Below are positions 15,717 to 23,844 of a DNA stretch of 23,872 nt, piece after piece (positions within the stretch are counted from its first letter, which is position 1; each line of letters opens with the position of its first letter). This DNA comes from Bacillus_BA songklensis (lineage in GTDB: Bacteria; Bacillota; Bacilli; Bacillales; Bacillaceae_H), in NCBI RefSeq assembly GCF_042649685.1, contig NZ_JBHRZT010000030.1, positions 1-23,872 of the forward strand. Direction: 5' to 3'. The notes beneath the pieces were generated by a model. It saw only the letters and a list, made by a program, of their open reading frames with translations. It did no database searches and was not told the DNA's origin. Both the position numbers and the translations under genes were made by a program.

Positions 15717-15730
15717 TAAACGTTTGTTTA
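15717..15730. promoter_or_regulatory. TAAAC-GTTT-GTTTA dyad, LexA-box-like
   Basis: A perfect 5-4-5 dyad with the same GTTT spacer as the LexA box at 16489 but with TA instead of CG at the ends. It lies between the divergent genes at 15499-15630 and 15929-16105. It may be a weak or degenerate LexA site. Confidence 0.3.
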
Positions 15731-15928
15731 AATAAAAGTTCTGTTAGACAATGTTGTTGATTTTCTTATTAAACTACGAGGCGGGTTACTTTAATAAGGA
15801 AACACGCTTTTGGATTTTGTATCAGCATTATTTTTTAGCAGAGCCTTTTTATTTAGCAAAAAGTAACGGTTCCACTCCTCAGTGTTTCTGCTATTATAGA
15901 AAAGCAGAATTAAAATGAGGTGTAGTTC

Positions 15929-16105
15929 ATGAACGAGGATAAGTACGCAAACATCGATTTAAATAAAATTTATGACTATAAAGATTTGCCGGATCGCATC
16001 GGTGGGCGGTGTGATCATTGTGGCCATGCGTTATTTAAAAGTACGGTAAAGAATTTTGAGTTTATTAGAGAATGTCGTAAGTGTGGCATGAAGAAGAGGA
16101 TTTGA
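15929..16105 (+). CDS. 58-residue zinc-ribbon protein
   Basis: A very small protein with CDHC at residues 29-32 and CRKC at 49-52, a compact zinc ribbon on a charged N-terminal helix (MNEDKYANIDLNKIYDYKDL). ATGAGGTG gives a ribosome binding site about 8 bases before the ATG. An intrinsic terminator starts immediately after the stop. Function unknown; similar small ribbons occur on phages and plasmids of bacilli. Confidence 0.7.
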   Translation: MNEDKYANIDLNKIYDYKDLPDRIGGRCDHCGHALFKSTVKNFEFIRECRKCGMKKRI

Positions 16106-16133
16106 CCCTATCAATGGATAGGGCTTTTTTATT
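16106..16133 (+). terminator. Intrinsic terminator after zinc-ribbon gene
   Basis: CCCTATC (16106-16112) pairs with GATAGGG (16117-16123), followed by CTTTTTTATTT. It slightly overlaps the 3' end of the convergent YolD-like gene. Confidence 0.85.
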
Positions 16134-16458
16134 TCATCTCAGCATTTATCACATCATCCATCTTCAACCTATATACTTTATGTAATGAATGTACAATTCG
16201 CAATTCCTTGTTCATCATATCCATGTAGTGAACATGACCCTCTAATGTGTGGAAATCTCTGTTGCTAAAATATGTAAATTCCAATGCGCGATTTTCTGCC
16301 ATTGCTTCACAAATAGTTTCATTAATCAGCTGCCACTCCTGTTCATCCAGCACCGGTTTTTCTTTCTTCAATGATTCCTCTTTTAATTTCTTGAGCCCAG
16401 CCCGGTGCTCTGGCAAAAGAAATGCAGTCCATTTCTTTATTCCTCTGTCTCTAATCAT
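16129..16458 (-). CDS. YolD-like protein, SOS-associated
   Basis: A 109-residue YolD-like protein with the family opening MIRDRGIKKWTAFLLPEH and the core LDEQEWQLINE...LEFTYFSNRDFHTLEGHVHYMD...LRIV. In bacilli such genes commonly sit beside error-prone Y-family polymerases (yolD-uvrX, yqjX-yqjW), but no polymerase gene is here, so this copy is an orphan. The start at 16458 is chosen because AAAGGAG is 8 bases upstream; a GTG three codons earlier overlaps that site. A TATAAT (16486-16481) and a LexA box (16489-16502) stand upstream, so DNA-damage induction is likely. Confidence 0.85.
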   Translation of the reverse strand: MIRDRGIKKWTAFLLPEHRAGLKKLKEESLKKEKPVLDEQEWQLINETICEAMAENRALEFTYFSNRDFHTLEGHVHYMDMMNKELRIVHSLHKVYRLKMDDVINAEMK

Positions 16459-16488
16459 TCCAATCACTCCTTTTTCCTTTATTATATA

Positions 16489-16502
16489 CGAATGTTTGTT
16501 CG
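16489..16502. promoter_or_regulatory. LexA (DinR) operator
   Basis: CGAATGTTTGTTCG matches the Bacillus SOS box CGAAC-N4-GTTCG at 9 of the 10 fixed positions. It lies between the -35 and -10 positions of the YolD-like gene promoter, 2 bases from TATAAT. Confidence 0.8.
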
Positions 16503-16591
16503 ATTTATAATATAAAAAAGAACGTTTATTGAAGTCTTTTTTTATTGTGGTGTTTAATAAGGGTATACCCTAATTGAACATTTTGATAAAT

Positions 16592-16614
16592 AAAAAACCC
16601 CTTGGAGCCAAGGG
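16592..16614 (-). terminator. Terminator of the PH-like gene
   Basis: On the - strand CCCTTGG and CCAAGGG (16614-16608 and 16605-16599) form the stem around CT, followed by GTTTTTTATTTA. The stretch up to the PH-like gene stop also holds GGTTATGGTAAAA, akin to the array motif, in the direction of that gene. Confidence 0.75.
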
Positions 16615-16730
16615 AGTTCATACATAAGCTATTTGAAGTGGCACTATCCTTCATAGTGGAAAAGAATAATCCGGTTCTATTTTTCTGTCCCTTAATATTT
16701 TTACCATAACCTTATGGTTCCTAAATGATT

Positions 16731-17540
16731 TTACTGAAATATATTTTGTGAATTTGAAGCCTCCGATGGATTAGCAGATAACGTATAATTTGATTGATTG
16801 GCATCTAGATTTTCTGAATGATCCAAATCTGTATCAATAATTTCCTTAAGAACATTTTTATCTTGCCATTTAGCAACAGCTTGATGACCTAAATTTTGAA
16901 CATCACGTACAAGGGCACCAAGTTCCCTCATTAGCTTTTGTGTATCGGCAGCCGTGTTTGCTGCATCAACTGCCATCCAAGCTTTCTCTCGGTTAGCTTT
17001 AAAGATTGCATACAAAATTCTCGCAAAAAGACCTAAGTTTATGTCAGCAGAAACTCCTACAGCACTATTTCCGTCATTACTTGCCATTATTCTTAAATCT
17101 ATTTGTGTATATTTCTTCACCATACCAGAGTAAATTAAATAAACTGGCCAACCAATGAATAGGATAGTTGCAAGGATCGATATAAAAGAATCGCTCACAG
17201 TCGTTAAAAGATAGGAGATAATTAATCCGATTGGCAATAGAAATAATCCTCCTAAAACCTTGAAGATATTTACTTTTTTACCTATGTAAGAAATAACGCC
17301 GGTCACTTTATCGATACTTACATCCCTAATTGTAAAAAATTCATTCACCTTTGTTTCACCAACAAAAATGATTCGATGTGTCGTAACGATTAAATATCCT
17401 ATTGTGGATGATTTTGGTTTCCCCAATTGTGTATTTGGAGCCAACATAGATAAAAAGTGTTGCGGACCTACAACGGATGCTTTGTATTTCTTAATTACTT
17501 GTTCATCTTCAGATAAGCAAACTCCTTGAATTACTCTCAA
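16731..17540 (-). CDS. Membrane protein with PH-like domain
   Basis: A 269-residue protein from the chosen start. Residues about 20-95 resemble a bacterial PH domain: GYLIVTTHRIIFVGE, then FFTIRDVSIDKVTGVISYIGKK. Two membrane segments follow (about 97-115 and 120-140). The rest is a soluble, alanine-rich helical region (AWMAVDAANTAADTQKLMRELG) and an acidic, polar tail. Start TTG 17540 has AAGGAGTGAT about 8 bases before it; the frame is open to 17594 but has no site there. It is divergent from the ATPase operon at 17720, sharing a 180-base regulatory gap, which suggests a functional link. Bacterial PH domains often serve as membrane-linked assembly modules. Function unknown. Confidence 0.65.
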   Translation of the reverse strand: MRVIQGVCLSEDEQVIKKYKASVVGPQHFLSMLAPNTQLGKPKSSTIGYLIVTTHRIIFVGETKVNEFFTIRDVSIDKVTGVISYIGKKVNIFKVLGGLFLLPIGLIISYLLTTVSDSFISILATILFIGWPVYLIYSGMVKKYTQIDLRIMASNDGNSAVGVSADINLGLFARILYAIFKANREKAWMAVDAANTAADTQKLMRELGALVRDVQNLGHQAVAKWQDKNVLKEIIDTDLDHSENLDANQSNYTLSANPSEASNSQNIFQ

Positions 17541-17719
17541 TATACGATCACTCCTTAAATAAATTCCTGTTTGTCTCTTATTAAAGTTATTCAAAAAGGA
17601 ACATACAAATCATACATAAAATTATATAATAAATTTATAGAATTATTTACCATAAATTTAAATAACAGGAATAAATTACTGGTTAAATTTACTATTTCGA
17701 AAGTGAGGTTTTATTAGGA

Positions 17720-19027
17720 ATGAGTTACTTAGATGCAAAAATTCTTGAAGGACAGAGTCTTCTCCAATTAACTCCAGGAACAGTTATGGAAAAAGGAAAA
17801 TCTGATGTTGGAATTTTGGGAAAGGACGGCACAGGAATTGGAATGCATCCTGGTCTTTTCTCTAAACATATTTTGACATTAGGAGCTATTGGAAGTGGTA
17901 AATCAAACACGATGTACCACATCGTAAGGGCGATTAGACAAAAGATGGATCAGAATGATGTAATAGTTTTCTTTGATGCAAAAGGTGACTATCTGGAAGA
18001 ATTTTATGAAGAAGGAGATTATGTCATATCAAACAGCCTTGTCTCGCCTCGGGGTCTTGTATTCTGGAACATTTATAAGGATATTCTTCATACACCGAAA
18101 GAAAAAAGGGAAGAAACCATAAGGGAAATTGCAAGTTCCTTATTTAAGGAAGATATTGAAAATTCCCAGGCTCCTGTTTTTGGGATGGGTGCGAGAGATT
18201 TGCTGGCAGCATTACTGACTATTCATGTAAGGGAAATAGAAGATGGAAAAGAGCAATGGGACCACAGTAAACTAGTAGCTTTTTTACAATCGTCAAATGA
18301 TGTAATCCTTCGCAACCTCTTCCTTGAACATGGCGATCTAAAATGGGTAAGAAACTACATTCAAAAAGATGGTGGCTCTACAACGCAAAGCTTTTTAGTA
18401 CATCTTTATCAGACTGTATACAAAATATTTAGTGGTGCTTTTGGGAAGTCTGGGGATTTTTCAATCAGAGAAGCAGTTACCAAAAAAGGTGGAAAAGCTA
18501 TATTCTTGGAGTACGATCTGTCCAGTGGCAATATTTTAGAGCCTGTATATACTGTTTTATTGGATTTAGCAATGAAAGAGGTGTTAGGTCGTTCAAAGAC
18601 AGATGGAAATGTTTATTTTATTTTGGATGAGTTTCCCCTGATTCCTAAATTAAATTATATGGATAATGCTTTGAATTTTGGACGTTCTCTCGGCGTAAAG
18701 GTGATAGCTGGAATCCAAAACATCGGTCAAGTAAAACACCGGTATGGAGATTCTCTTGCTTACAGTATCCTCAGTGGTTTTGGCAGTATATTTGCTTTTC
18801 GATTGTTTGATGAGGAAAGTCGCTCTTTTGTATCCCAAAGACATGGGGCAGCCAAAAGGTTTATCAGTTTCGTTTCAACAAATATCCATAAGGGGACCCA
18901 AGATCTTCTCGTTGATGGGAAAGTAATAGAAGATTGGGATATTACCAAGTTGAATGTCGGAGAATGTATTGTCTCCTTTCCGCAAGGAGAGCCATTCATG
19001 TTTTATCCAGTAATATATGAAAGATAG
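17720..19027 (+). CDS. VirD4/TraG-like coupling-type ATPase without membrane anchor
   Basis: A 435-residue P-loop ATPase of the type IV coupling protein/HerA-FtsK group. Walker A GAIGSGKS is at 55-62, the DxKG motif (FFDAKGDY) at 84-91, Walker B VYFILDEF at 298-305, and the sensor-like AGIQNIGQ at 330-337 followed by a segment matching TraD/TraG (ILSGFGSIFAFRLFDEESRSF). An all-alpha insertion-like region lies between Walker A and B. True conjugative coupling proteins carry N-terminal membrane helices; here the protein begins directly with the nucleotide-binding core and shows none, so it is probably cytosolic. It is the first gene of a three-gene operon with no relaxase or secretion channel gene nearby. 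Likely a hexameric motor moving DNA or protein; the substrate cannot be told. Confidence 0.8.
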   Translation: MSYLDAKILEGQSLLQLTPGTVMEKGKSDVGILGKDGTGIGMHPGLFSKHILTLGAIGSGKSNTMYHIVRAIRQKMDQNDVIVFFDAKGDYLEEFYEEGDYVISNSLVSPRGLVFWNIYKDILHTPKEKREETIREIASSLFKEDIENSQAPVFGMGARDLLAALLTIHVREIEDGKEQWDHSKLVAFLQSSNDVILRNLFLEHGDLKWVRNYIQKDGGSTTQSFLVHLYQTVYKIFSGAFGKSGDFSIREAVTKKGGKAIFLEYDLSSGNILEPVYTVLLDLAMKEVLGRSKTDGNVYFILDEFPLIPKLNYMDNALNFGRSLGVKVIAGIQNIGQVKHRYGDSLAYSILSGFGSIFAFRLFDEESRSFVSQRHGAAKRFISFVSTNIHKGTQDLLVDGKVIEDWDITKLNVGECIVSFPQGEPFMFYPVIYER

Positions 19028-19070
19028 ACTACTATAACTAGATATTTTTTAAAGAGAAAGGAAGGGAACT

Positions 19071-20336
19071 TTGAATTTTTTACGTCGATTAATAGCTAAG
19101 CAAAAAGTCAATGCTGATTACTCCTTTTTTTTAGGATGCGGGAGAATTATGGGAAGAGTCAAAGCAGCTAATGCTGAAACTGAAAAAGATTATGCAGTAG
19201 GAAATCTATTTAGTTTAGTTAAATTAAATAGAAAGGAATATCATATTTGGCTGCAATTAGGTGATTCGAAATCAATGGAAGCGTGGTTAGAGAATTGCAT
19301 AAATAAAAATCTAGTTAGGGATATTGATGAACTTAGAATTTATAGAGAGAGATTTACAAGAGAACATATTCTCATTGATTGTGTTATTAATGATATAGGT
19401 GATGATGTTCTAAAGCAGTATACGATTGTAAAAAATGGCGTATTAGCTGGTTTCTCTGATAAATATCAGCAATGGATTGTTAACAGTTGCAGCCCAGAGG
19501 GTGCTGGTATCGGCATGTCACAAGAAGAGTATGATATGTGGCGCTCTTCTACTGGAGTTTCCACTATGTTTAGCACAATAAATCACTTTATCAACATTCG
19601 AAATTGTGGTATGGAAGAAGCCATCATAACATTTCTCAAATATTTACATAAATTTAATAAAGCGGGACTTTGGAATATTGAATACTGTGGCGATTATGAA
19701 GAGATATATGCTACAGAGGAAAAAATAAAATCGACGGTTAATCAAGAATGGTTTAATAAGCATGGGATAAAAGGAGATTCACAGGTTATCGCATTAGGGG
19801 AGCAGTTAGGACAGAAAAAAAATGGATTAGAGGTCATTTTAGGTAATCAAAAGATTACTTTAGATTATGAAGAGTTTGTTGTCTGGCTGATGTGTAGGAA
19901 AAAGGGTGCTACTATCCTTAAGATAAGTAAGATGTTAGATGTTACACAGGAGGAAGTTAAAGAACATGTTAAAAATTTATTAGCAAAGAAAATGCTGATG
20001 TTATGGCCAGAAGAGTGGAATGGTGGGGAAAATCATCTTATTGCTGTAACAGCTATAGGGACTTCAACTGGATTATCTAGTGAAAATAATTATAAAATAA
20101 AAGATTTAGTAATAGGTAAACATCAAACTTTACCAGAACCCGTATACTTTGTGTGGATGTATAGCCACGGATTCGTTCCCATAGGAGTTACTGTGAAGGC
20201 AGTAGCGAATACTTTTAACGTGTCTAATAGGGAAGCGGAAATGATAGTGTCCCAAAGTATTCCGATTCTATTAGAGTATGGTTTAGCAAATATTCATTTA
20301 ATCCCTAAACGTGATTATGTTAAGAGGAAACATTAA
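19071..20336 (+). CDS. Operon protein with two winged-helix-like segments, unknown
   Basis: A 421-residue soluble protein I do not recognise. The N-terminal half (1-235) has no motif I can name. The second half holds two helix-turn-helix-like segments: about 267-312 (FVVWLMCRKKGATILKISKMLDV, then EEVKEHVKNLLAKKMLMLWP) and about 358-412 (VYFVWMYSHGFVPIGVTVKAVANTFNV, then SREAEMIVSQSIPILLEYGL, approximate). The two look like repeats of one winged helix. Start TTG 19071 has AAAGGAAGGGAA before it, 43 bases after the ATPase gene. Its stop overlaps the next start (TAATG). By position it may be an adaptor that hands DNA or a partner to the ATPase. Confidence 0.68.
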   Translation: MNFLRRLIAKQKVNADYSFFLGCGRIMGRVKAANAETEKDYAVGNLFSLVKLNRKEYHIWLQLGDSKSMEAWLENCINKNLVRDIDELRIYRERFTREHILIDCVINDIGDDVLKQYTIVKNGVLAGFSDKYQQWIVNSCSPEGAGIGMSQEEYDMWRSSTGVSTMFSTINHFINIRNCGMEEAIITFLKYLHKFNKAGLWNIEYCGDYEEIYATEEKIKSTVNQEWFNKHGIKGDSQVIALGEQLGQKKNGLEVILGNQKITLDYEEFVVWLMCRKKGATILKISKMLDVTQEEVKEHVKNLLAKKMLMLWPEEWNGGENHLIAVTAIGTSTGLSSENNYKIKDLVIGKHQTLPEPVYFVWMYSHGFVPIGVTVKAVANTFNVSNREAEMIVSQSIPILLEYGLANIHLIPKRDYVKRKH

Positions 20337-21577
20337 TGAGTTTTTGGGATAGATTTTCTAATATTGATTTCTTTCATCCACATGTGTCATATGCGGGTGC
20401 TATAGTTGAATCAATTGGAAAAGTTACGGGGCTTTATGATATAGGAGATTTTAAGTCTTATCAATATTTGGCATATACTGCTCAACAATGCCTAAATGCA
20501 GCTAAAAATTACAAAAAAGGTGGGCTTAGTTCCGATGAGCTTAAGGCGTTTGCGTGGAATTCTTTCCAGTATATTGTCGCAAAGCAAACGGACCAGATGT
20601 ATGATGATATTGCGCAAGGATTAATCGATGAGAAACCATGTGATGGAGACGATATAGGAAGGCATGGTGAAGTGTATTTGTCGGACAATCATGACAACGA
20701 AGCGAATGAGAAAGACAAAGAACTATCACCAGAAGCAACTTTACTTGCAGAAACCATGAAAGTTAATGATGGGTTTGGAGAACAAGTACAATATAGATTT
20801 GAGAAAGATCCAGATATAGAGAAGATTAAGGAAGAACCTGACAAGAAGAAAAAAGAAGAAGAGGACAAGCAGAAGGAAGGAGCAGATGAATCAGGAGGAG
20901 AGGTGCCAACAGAACCAGCAGAAAAAACGCCATCGGAAGGAACTACAGAACCAGGGGAAGAACCAGCAGAAGAGCCGGCAGAAGAGCCAGCAGAAGAACC
21001 AGGGGAAGAGCCAGCAGAAGAGCCAGCAGAAGAACCAGGGGAAGAGCCAGGGGAAGAGCCGGCAGAAGAACCAGCAGAAGAGCCGGCAGAAGAGCCGGCA
21101 GAAGAGCCGGCAGAAGAGCCGGCAGAAGAACCAGCAGAAGAGCCAGCAGAAGAGCCGGCAGAAGAGCCGGCAGAAGAACCAGCAGAAGAGCCGGCAGAAG
21201 AACCAGCAGAAGAGCCAGCAGAAGAGCCGGCAGAGGAACCAGCAGAAGAGCCAGCAGAAGAGCCAGCAGAAGAGCCGGCAGAGGAACCAGCAGAAGAGCC
21301 AGCAGAAGAACCAGGGGAAGAGCCAGGGGAAGAACCAGCAGAAGAGCCAGCAGAAGAACCAGGGGAAGAGCCAGGGGAAGAACCAGCAGAAGAGCCGGCA
21401 GAAGAACCGGAAGAAGGACCAGAAGAAGAACGGGAAGAAGAACCGGAAGAAGAACGGGAAGAACCGGAAGAAGGACCAGAAGAGGAACGGGAAGAAGAAC
21501 CGGAAGAAGGACCAGAAGAAAAGCCGGCAGAAAAGCCAGCAGGGGGGAATTCTTCAAAAGATAACGAATCACTTTAA
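20336..21577 (+). CDS. Operon protein with long EEPA repeat tail
   Basis: A 413-residue protein. Residues 1 to about 105 look folded and helical (FWDRFSNIDFF, SYQYLAYTAQQCLNAAKNY, LKAFAWNSFQYIVAKQ). About 105-200 is acidic and charged. From about 205 the chain is a tetrapeptide repeat EEPA with some EEPG, then irregular EEGP/EEER/EEPE to the end. No signal peptide, LPXTG or membrane segment is seen, so it is likely cytoplasmic, unlike wall-spanning proline repeats. Its ATG overlaps the stop of the previous gene (TAATG), showing translational coupling, and TTAAGAGGAA precedes it. The tail should be extended, highly negative and could serve as a spacer, a bait for basic partners or a DNA mimic. 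Confidence 0.78.
   Translation: MSFWDRFSNIDFFHPHVSYAGAIVESIGKVTGLYDIGDFKSYQYLAYTAQQCLNAAKNYKKGGLSSDELKAFAWNSFQYIVAKQTDQMYDDIAQGLIDEKPCDGDDIGRHGEVYLSDNHDNEANEKDKELSPEATLLAETMKVNDGFGEQVQYRFEKDPDIEKIKEEPDKKKKEEEDKQKEGADESGGEVPTEPAEKTPSEGTTEPGEEPAEEPAEEPAEEPGEEPAEEPAEEPGEEPGEEPAEEPAEEPAEEPAEEPAEEPAEEPAEEPAEEPAEEPAEEPAEEPAEEPAEEPAEEPAEEPAEEPAEEPAEEPAEEPAEEPAEEPGEEPGEEPAEEPAEEPGEEPGEEPAEEPAEEPEEGPEEEREEEPEEEREEPEEGPEEEREEEPEEGPEEKPAEKPAGGNSSKDNESL
20957..21412 (+). repeat. 12-bp tandem repeat encoding EEPA/EEPG
   Basis: About 38 in-frame units of GAAGARCCRGCA (or GGGGAA variants). A- and G-ending codons alternate in blocks, which shows duplication of larger multi-unit segments. Because 12 is a multiple of three, copy-number change alters tail length without shifting the frame. 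Degenerate units continue to about 21540. Confidence 0.92.
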
Positions 21578-21597
21578 CTATTAACTTCATAATAATT

Positions 21598-21634
21598 AAA
21601 CAAGCAAAGAGGAAATTCTCTTTGCTTGTTTTAA
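21598..21634. terminator. Bidirectional terminator between convergent genes
   Basis: CAAGCAAAGAG (21601-21611) pairs with CTCTTTGCTTG (21618-21628), with TTTT after it and AAA before it. It ends the three-gene operon and, on the other strand, the TcaA-like gene. Confidence 0.85.
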
Positions 21635-21662
21635 ATGAGTTCAAATCACGAGCACTTTGGCA

Positions 21663-23099
21663 TTATAAATCTTTACTTTCTATTTCTTCTGTTTTTAGAA
21701 GGGAGTGTACTTTTAGTTTACCATCTACCTTAGTTAGGTAATAGGAGGTTTGGAATTTTTTGTATTTTTTAGCACCATTTCCATAAAAGATTTTATAATC
21801 ATCCTGAGTTGTAACCTTGTAGCCTCCTTCTGCTTCCTGTAAATCAATTAAAGACATACTAATAAATTCTTCGGTAATCCCTCTCTTTTCAATTGATTTA
21901 AGGTACTCTTTCGCTTCACCTAAAGATGGACCACTTGGGTCATGGTATGCCTCAGCTACAGAAATGTTACGACTATTAATCGCTTGAACTCCAGCGATAT
22001 AGAAATCATTCATAAACTGAGAAACTTCATCAAACTTTGTATCCGTTGAAGCTGCTACGTACTCGTATTCCTCTTCCTCTTCAAAGGCAAGGTCAATCCC
22101 TGATTCATCCGTTACTGGAATCACATCAGTTTTGATAGTCTTGTCATTAACCTTCCTTTCGGCATGAAGTTTAATAGAACCGTCCGTTCTAACTGGTCCA
22201 AAACTTTCTATCTCATTTACTTTTAATCCAGTGCTCCTTCCATTTACGAATAAAATAGCATCATCATAATTAGAAGAAATAGAGACGTATTGACCGTCAA
22301 GCTGTAAATAAACCGAGAATGAGTTTCCATTACCCTCAGTCAAATTTATATTTTCCTCTTTTGTAATATCCCCATATTCACTTTTAAATGTACCCTTAAA
22401 ACGATACTCTCCAGGAAATACAAATCCTATGGATACAGGTTCTTCAGCTGCTTTTATCTTTGTGGCTTTCTTATCATTCACAAAGACCTCAGTATTGGGT
22501 AAATTAGAAGATACCGTAAGACTGAATGGATAGAACTCAAGATAATATTGATCATAGAACAACCATTTTTTCTTATAATCTTTATTTAACATGACAAGCT
22601 GGTTTCCGTGTTTATCTGTAATAGGGAGAGGAACAAATTCTTGAGAATTATCCAGTTCATTTGCTTGCATTTTTAACTGATTATCAATAGTAGTAAAATT
22701 GTTTTCTTTTGTGAGATATGAAATGTAGGAGGCAGCTTCCTTTTCGGAGATAGAATAGGTTTTTTGACCCTTATTTATGATGGATGCAAGGTGCTTTGCA
22801 TCTTTTTCTAGGACGGCTTTTTCAAATTCTTCTACTACTGACATTGGGCTAATAAGTGAAGATATAGTCAAGTGGACCCCAATTATTATGGCTAAGAAGA
22901 TCAAACTTGTAACTAAGAGGATTTTACCTTTTTTAGATAATGGCTTCCATTTAACATTCTGTAATATTTTCTTATAAGGAAAAGATACTGATTTTTCTTT
23001 ATTTATTCCTTCGTATTGTTGCCCCTGACTTTCCCCGCAGTGTCCACAAACCTGTTCGCCCTTCCTTAAAGGCATTCCGCAATTTTCACATGATTCCAT
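21663..23099 (-). CDS. TcaA/YvbJ-like zinc-ribbon membrane protein
   Basis: A 478-residue protein. It opens with a zinc ribbon (CENCG at 4-8, CGHCG at 19-23), a basic linker, one membrane segment (about 59-82) and a large extracytoplasmic part with repeated immunoglobulin-like TcaA domains (LTVSSNLPNTEVFVNDKKAT, YVSISSNYDDAILFVNGRST) and a C-terminal NTF2-like domain. This is the plan of Staphylococcus aureus TcaA, linked to teicoplanin response and cell-wall stress, and of YvbJ of B. subtilis. Start 23099 is chosen because AAGGAGCG is 5 bases upstream and the ribbon follows at once; the longer frame lacks a site. Monocistronic; convergent with the ATPase operon, so no clear link to it. Confidence 0.83.
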   Translation of the reverse strand: MESCENCGMPLRKGEQVCGHCGESQGQQYEGINKEKSVSFPYKKILQNVKWKPLSKKGKILLVTSLIFLAIIIGVHLTISSLISPMSVVEEFEKAVLEKDAKHLASIINKGQKTYSISEKEAASYISYLTKENNFTTIDNQLKMQANELDNSQEFVPLPITDKHGNQLVMLNKDYKKKWLFYDQYYLEFYPFSLTVSSNLPNTEVFVNDKKATKIKAAEEPVSIGFVFPGEYRFKGTFKSEYGDITKEENINLTEGNGNSFSVYLQLDGQYVSISSNYDDAILFVNGRSTGLKVNEIESFGPVRTDGSIKLHAERKVNDKTIKTDVIPVTDESGIDLAFEEEEEYEYVAASTDTKFDEVSQFMNDFYIAGVQAINSRNISVAEAYHDPSGPSLGEAKEYLKSIEKRGITEEFISMSLIDLQEAEGGYKVTTQDDYKIFYGNGAKKYKKFQTSYYLTKVDGKLKVHSLLKTEEIESKDL

Positions 23100-23324
23100 A
23101 GTTACGCTCCTTATAAAATTTATTAGTAGTATATAAAGTTCCCTTATAAATAAAACGGCTTTTAAAAAAACTGGAAATATATGTATCAATATACATAATA
23201 TAATGAATCTAGAACTCTTTTACAATAGTACGATGTTTTTATTTCATTTTTTTAAGGACGGTGGATCTGTGGAAACTCCTACTTCTTCAAACAAATGGGC
23301 GCTTTAGTGGAATAAGATAATTAT

Positions 23325-23345
23325 GGTTCTGGTGCAAAAATTTCA
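23325..23345 (+). mobile_element. Left terminal repeat of IS6-family element
   Basis: GGTTCTGGTGCAAA (23325-23338) resembles the IS6/IS240-type terminal inverted repeat and lies 94 bases before the transposase start. The right end is beyond the window. Confidence 0.6.
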
Positions 23346-23418
23346 GTTGACTTGAAACTAATCTCTAAATCTTGGACATACTGATACTATCAATCTAGAA
23401 AAGGGATGGTATTCAGTT

Positions 23419-23844
23419 ATGGAAAAGCAAAATTTATTTAAATGGAAGCATGATCAGCCTGACATTATTTTATTAACGGTTAGATGGTACCTACGGTACA
23501 ATCTCAGTTTTCGTGATGTAGTCGAAATGATGGAAGAACGCGGCTTATCCATTGCTCATACAACCATCATGCGTTGGGTTCATCAGTATGGCTCTGAATT
23601 AGACAAAAGAATCCGGCGTCATCTCAAGCAAACAAATGACTCGTGGAGAGTGGACGAAACCTATGTAAAGGTAAAAGGTCAATGGATGTACCTATATCGT
23701 GCCGTTGATTCAGAAGGAAATACGATTGATTTTTATTTAAGCAAAACAAGAGATCATAAGGCTGCAAAGCATTTTTTCAAGAAAGCTTTGCGGTCTTTTC
23801 ATGTTTCAAAGCCCCGTGTTATCACAGTAGACAAGTTATCATGA
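23419..23844 (+). pseudogene. Truncated IS6-family transposase (IS240-like)
   Basis: A 141-residue start of a DDE transposase of the IS6 family. The N-terminal helix-turn-helix (YNLSFRDVVEMMEERGLSIAHTTIMRWVHQYG) is followed by the first catalytic D in DSWRVDETYVKVKGQWMYLY and the second in RVITVDK at about 137. Full-length relatives are about 220-240 residues and continue from TVDK through NPAY; here the sequence turns to LS and a TGA. The catalytic E and the C-terminus are missing, so the gene is probably inactive or joined to another element. Start ATG 23419 has AAAAGGGATGG upstream. The window ends 28 bases later. Confidence 0.82.

Noticed and set aside
16561..16570. GGGTATACCC palindrome
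   Set aside because: It recalls copper-type operators in part, but the symmetry is inverted relative to the known CsoR box and no metal gene is nearby.
20886..21584. A 232-residue + strand frame made of QQKSRQK-type repeats
   Set aside because: It is the EEPA-coding repeat read in another frame. A stop-free 12-bp repeat leaves all frames open. It has no own start signal.
20943..21644. A 233-residue - strand frame rich in leucine and proline that looks like a membrane protein
   Set aside because: It is the antisense of the same repeat. The periodicity follows the EEPA codons and there is no ribosome binding site.
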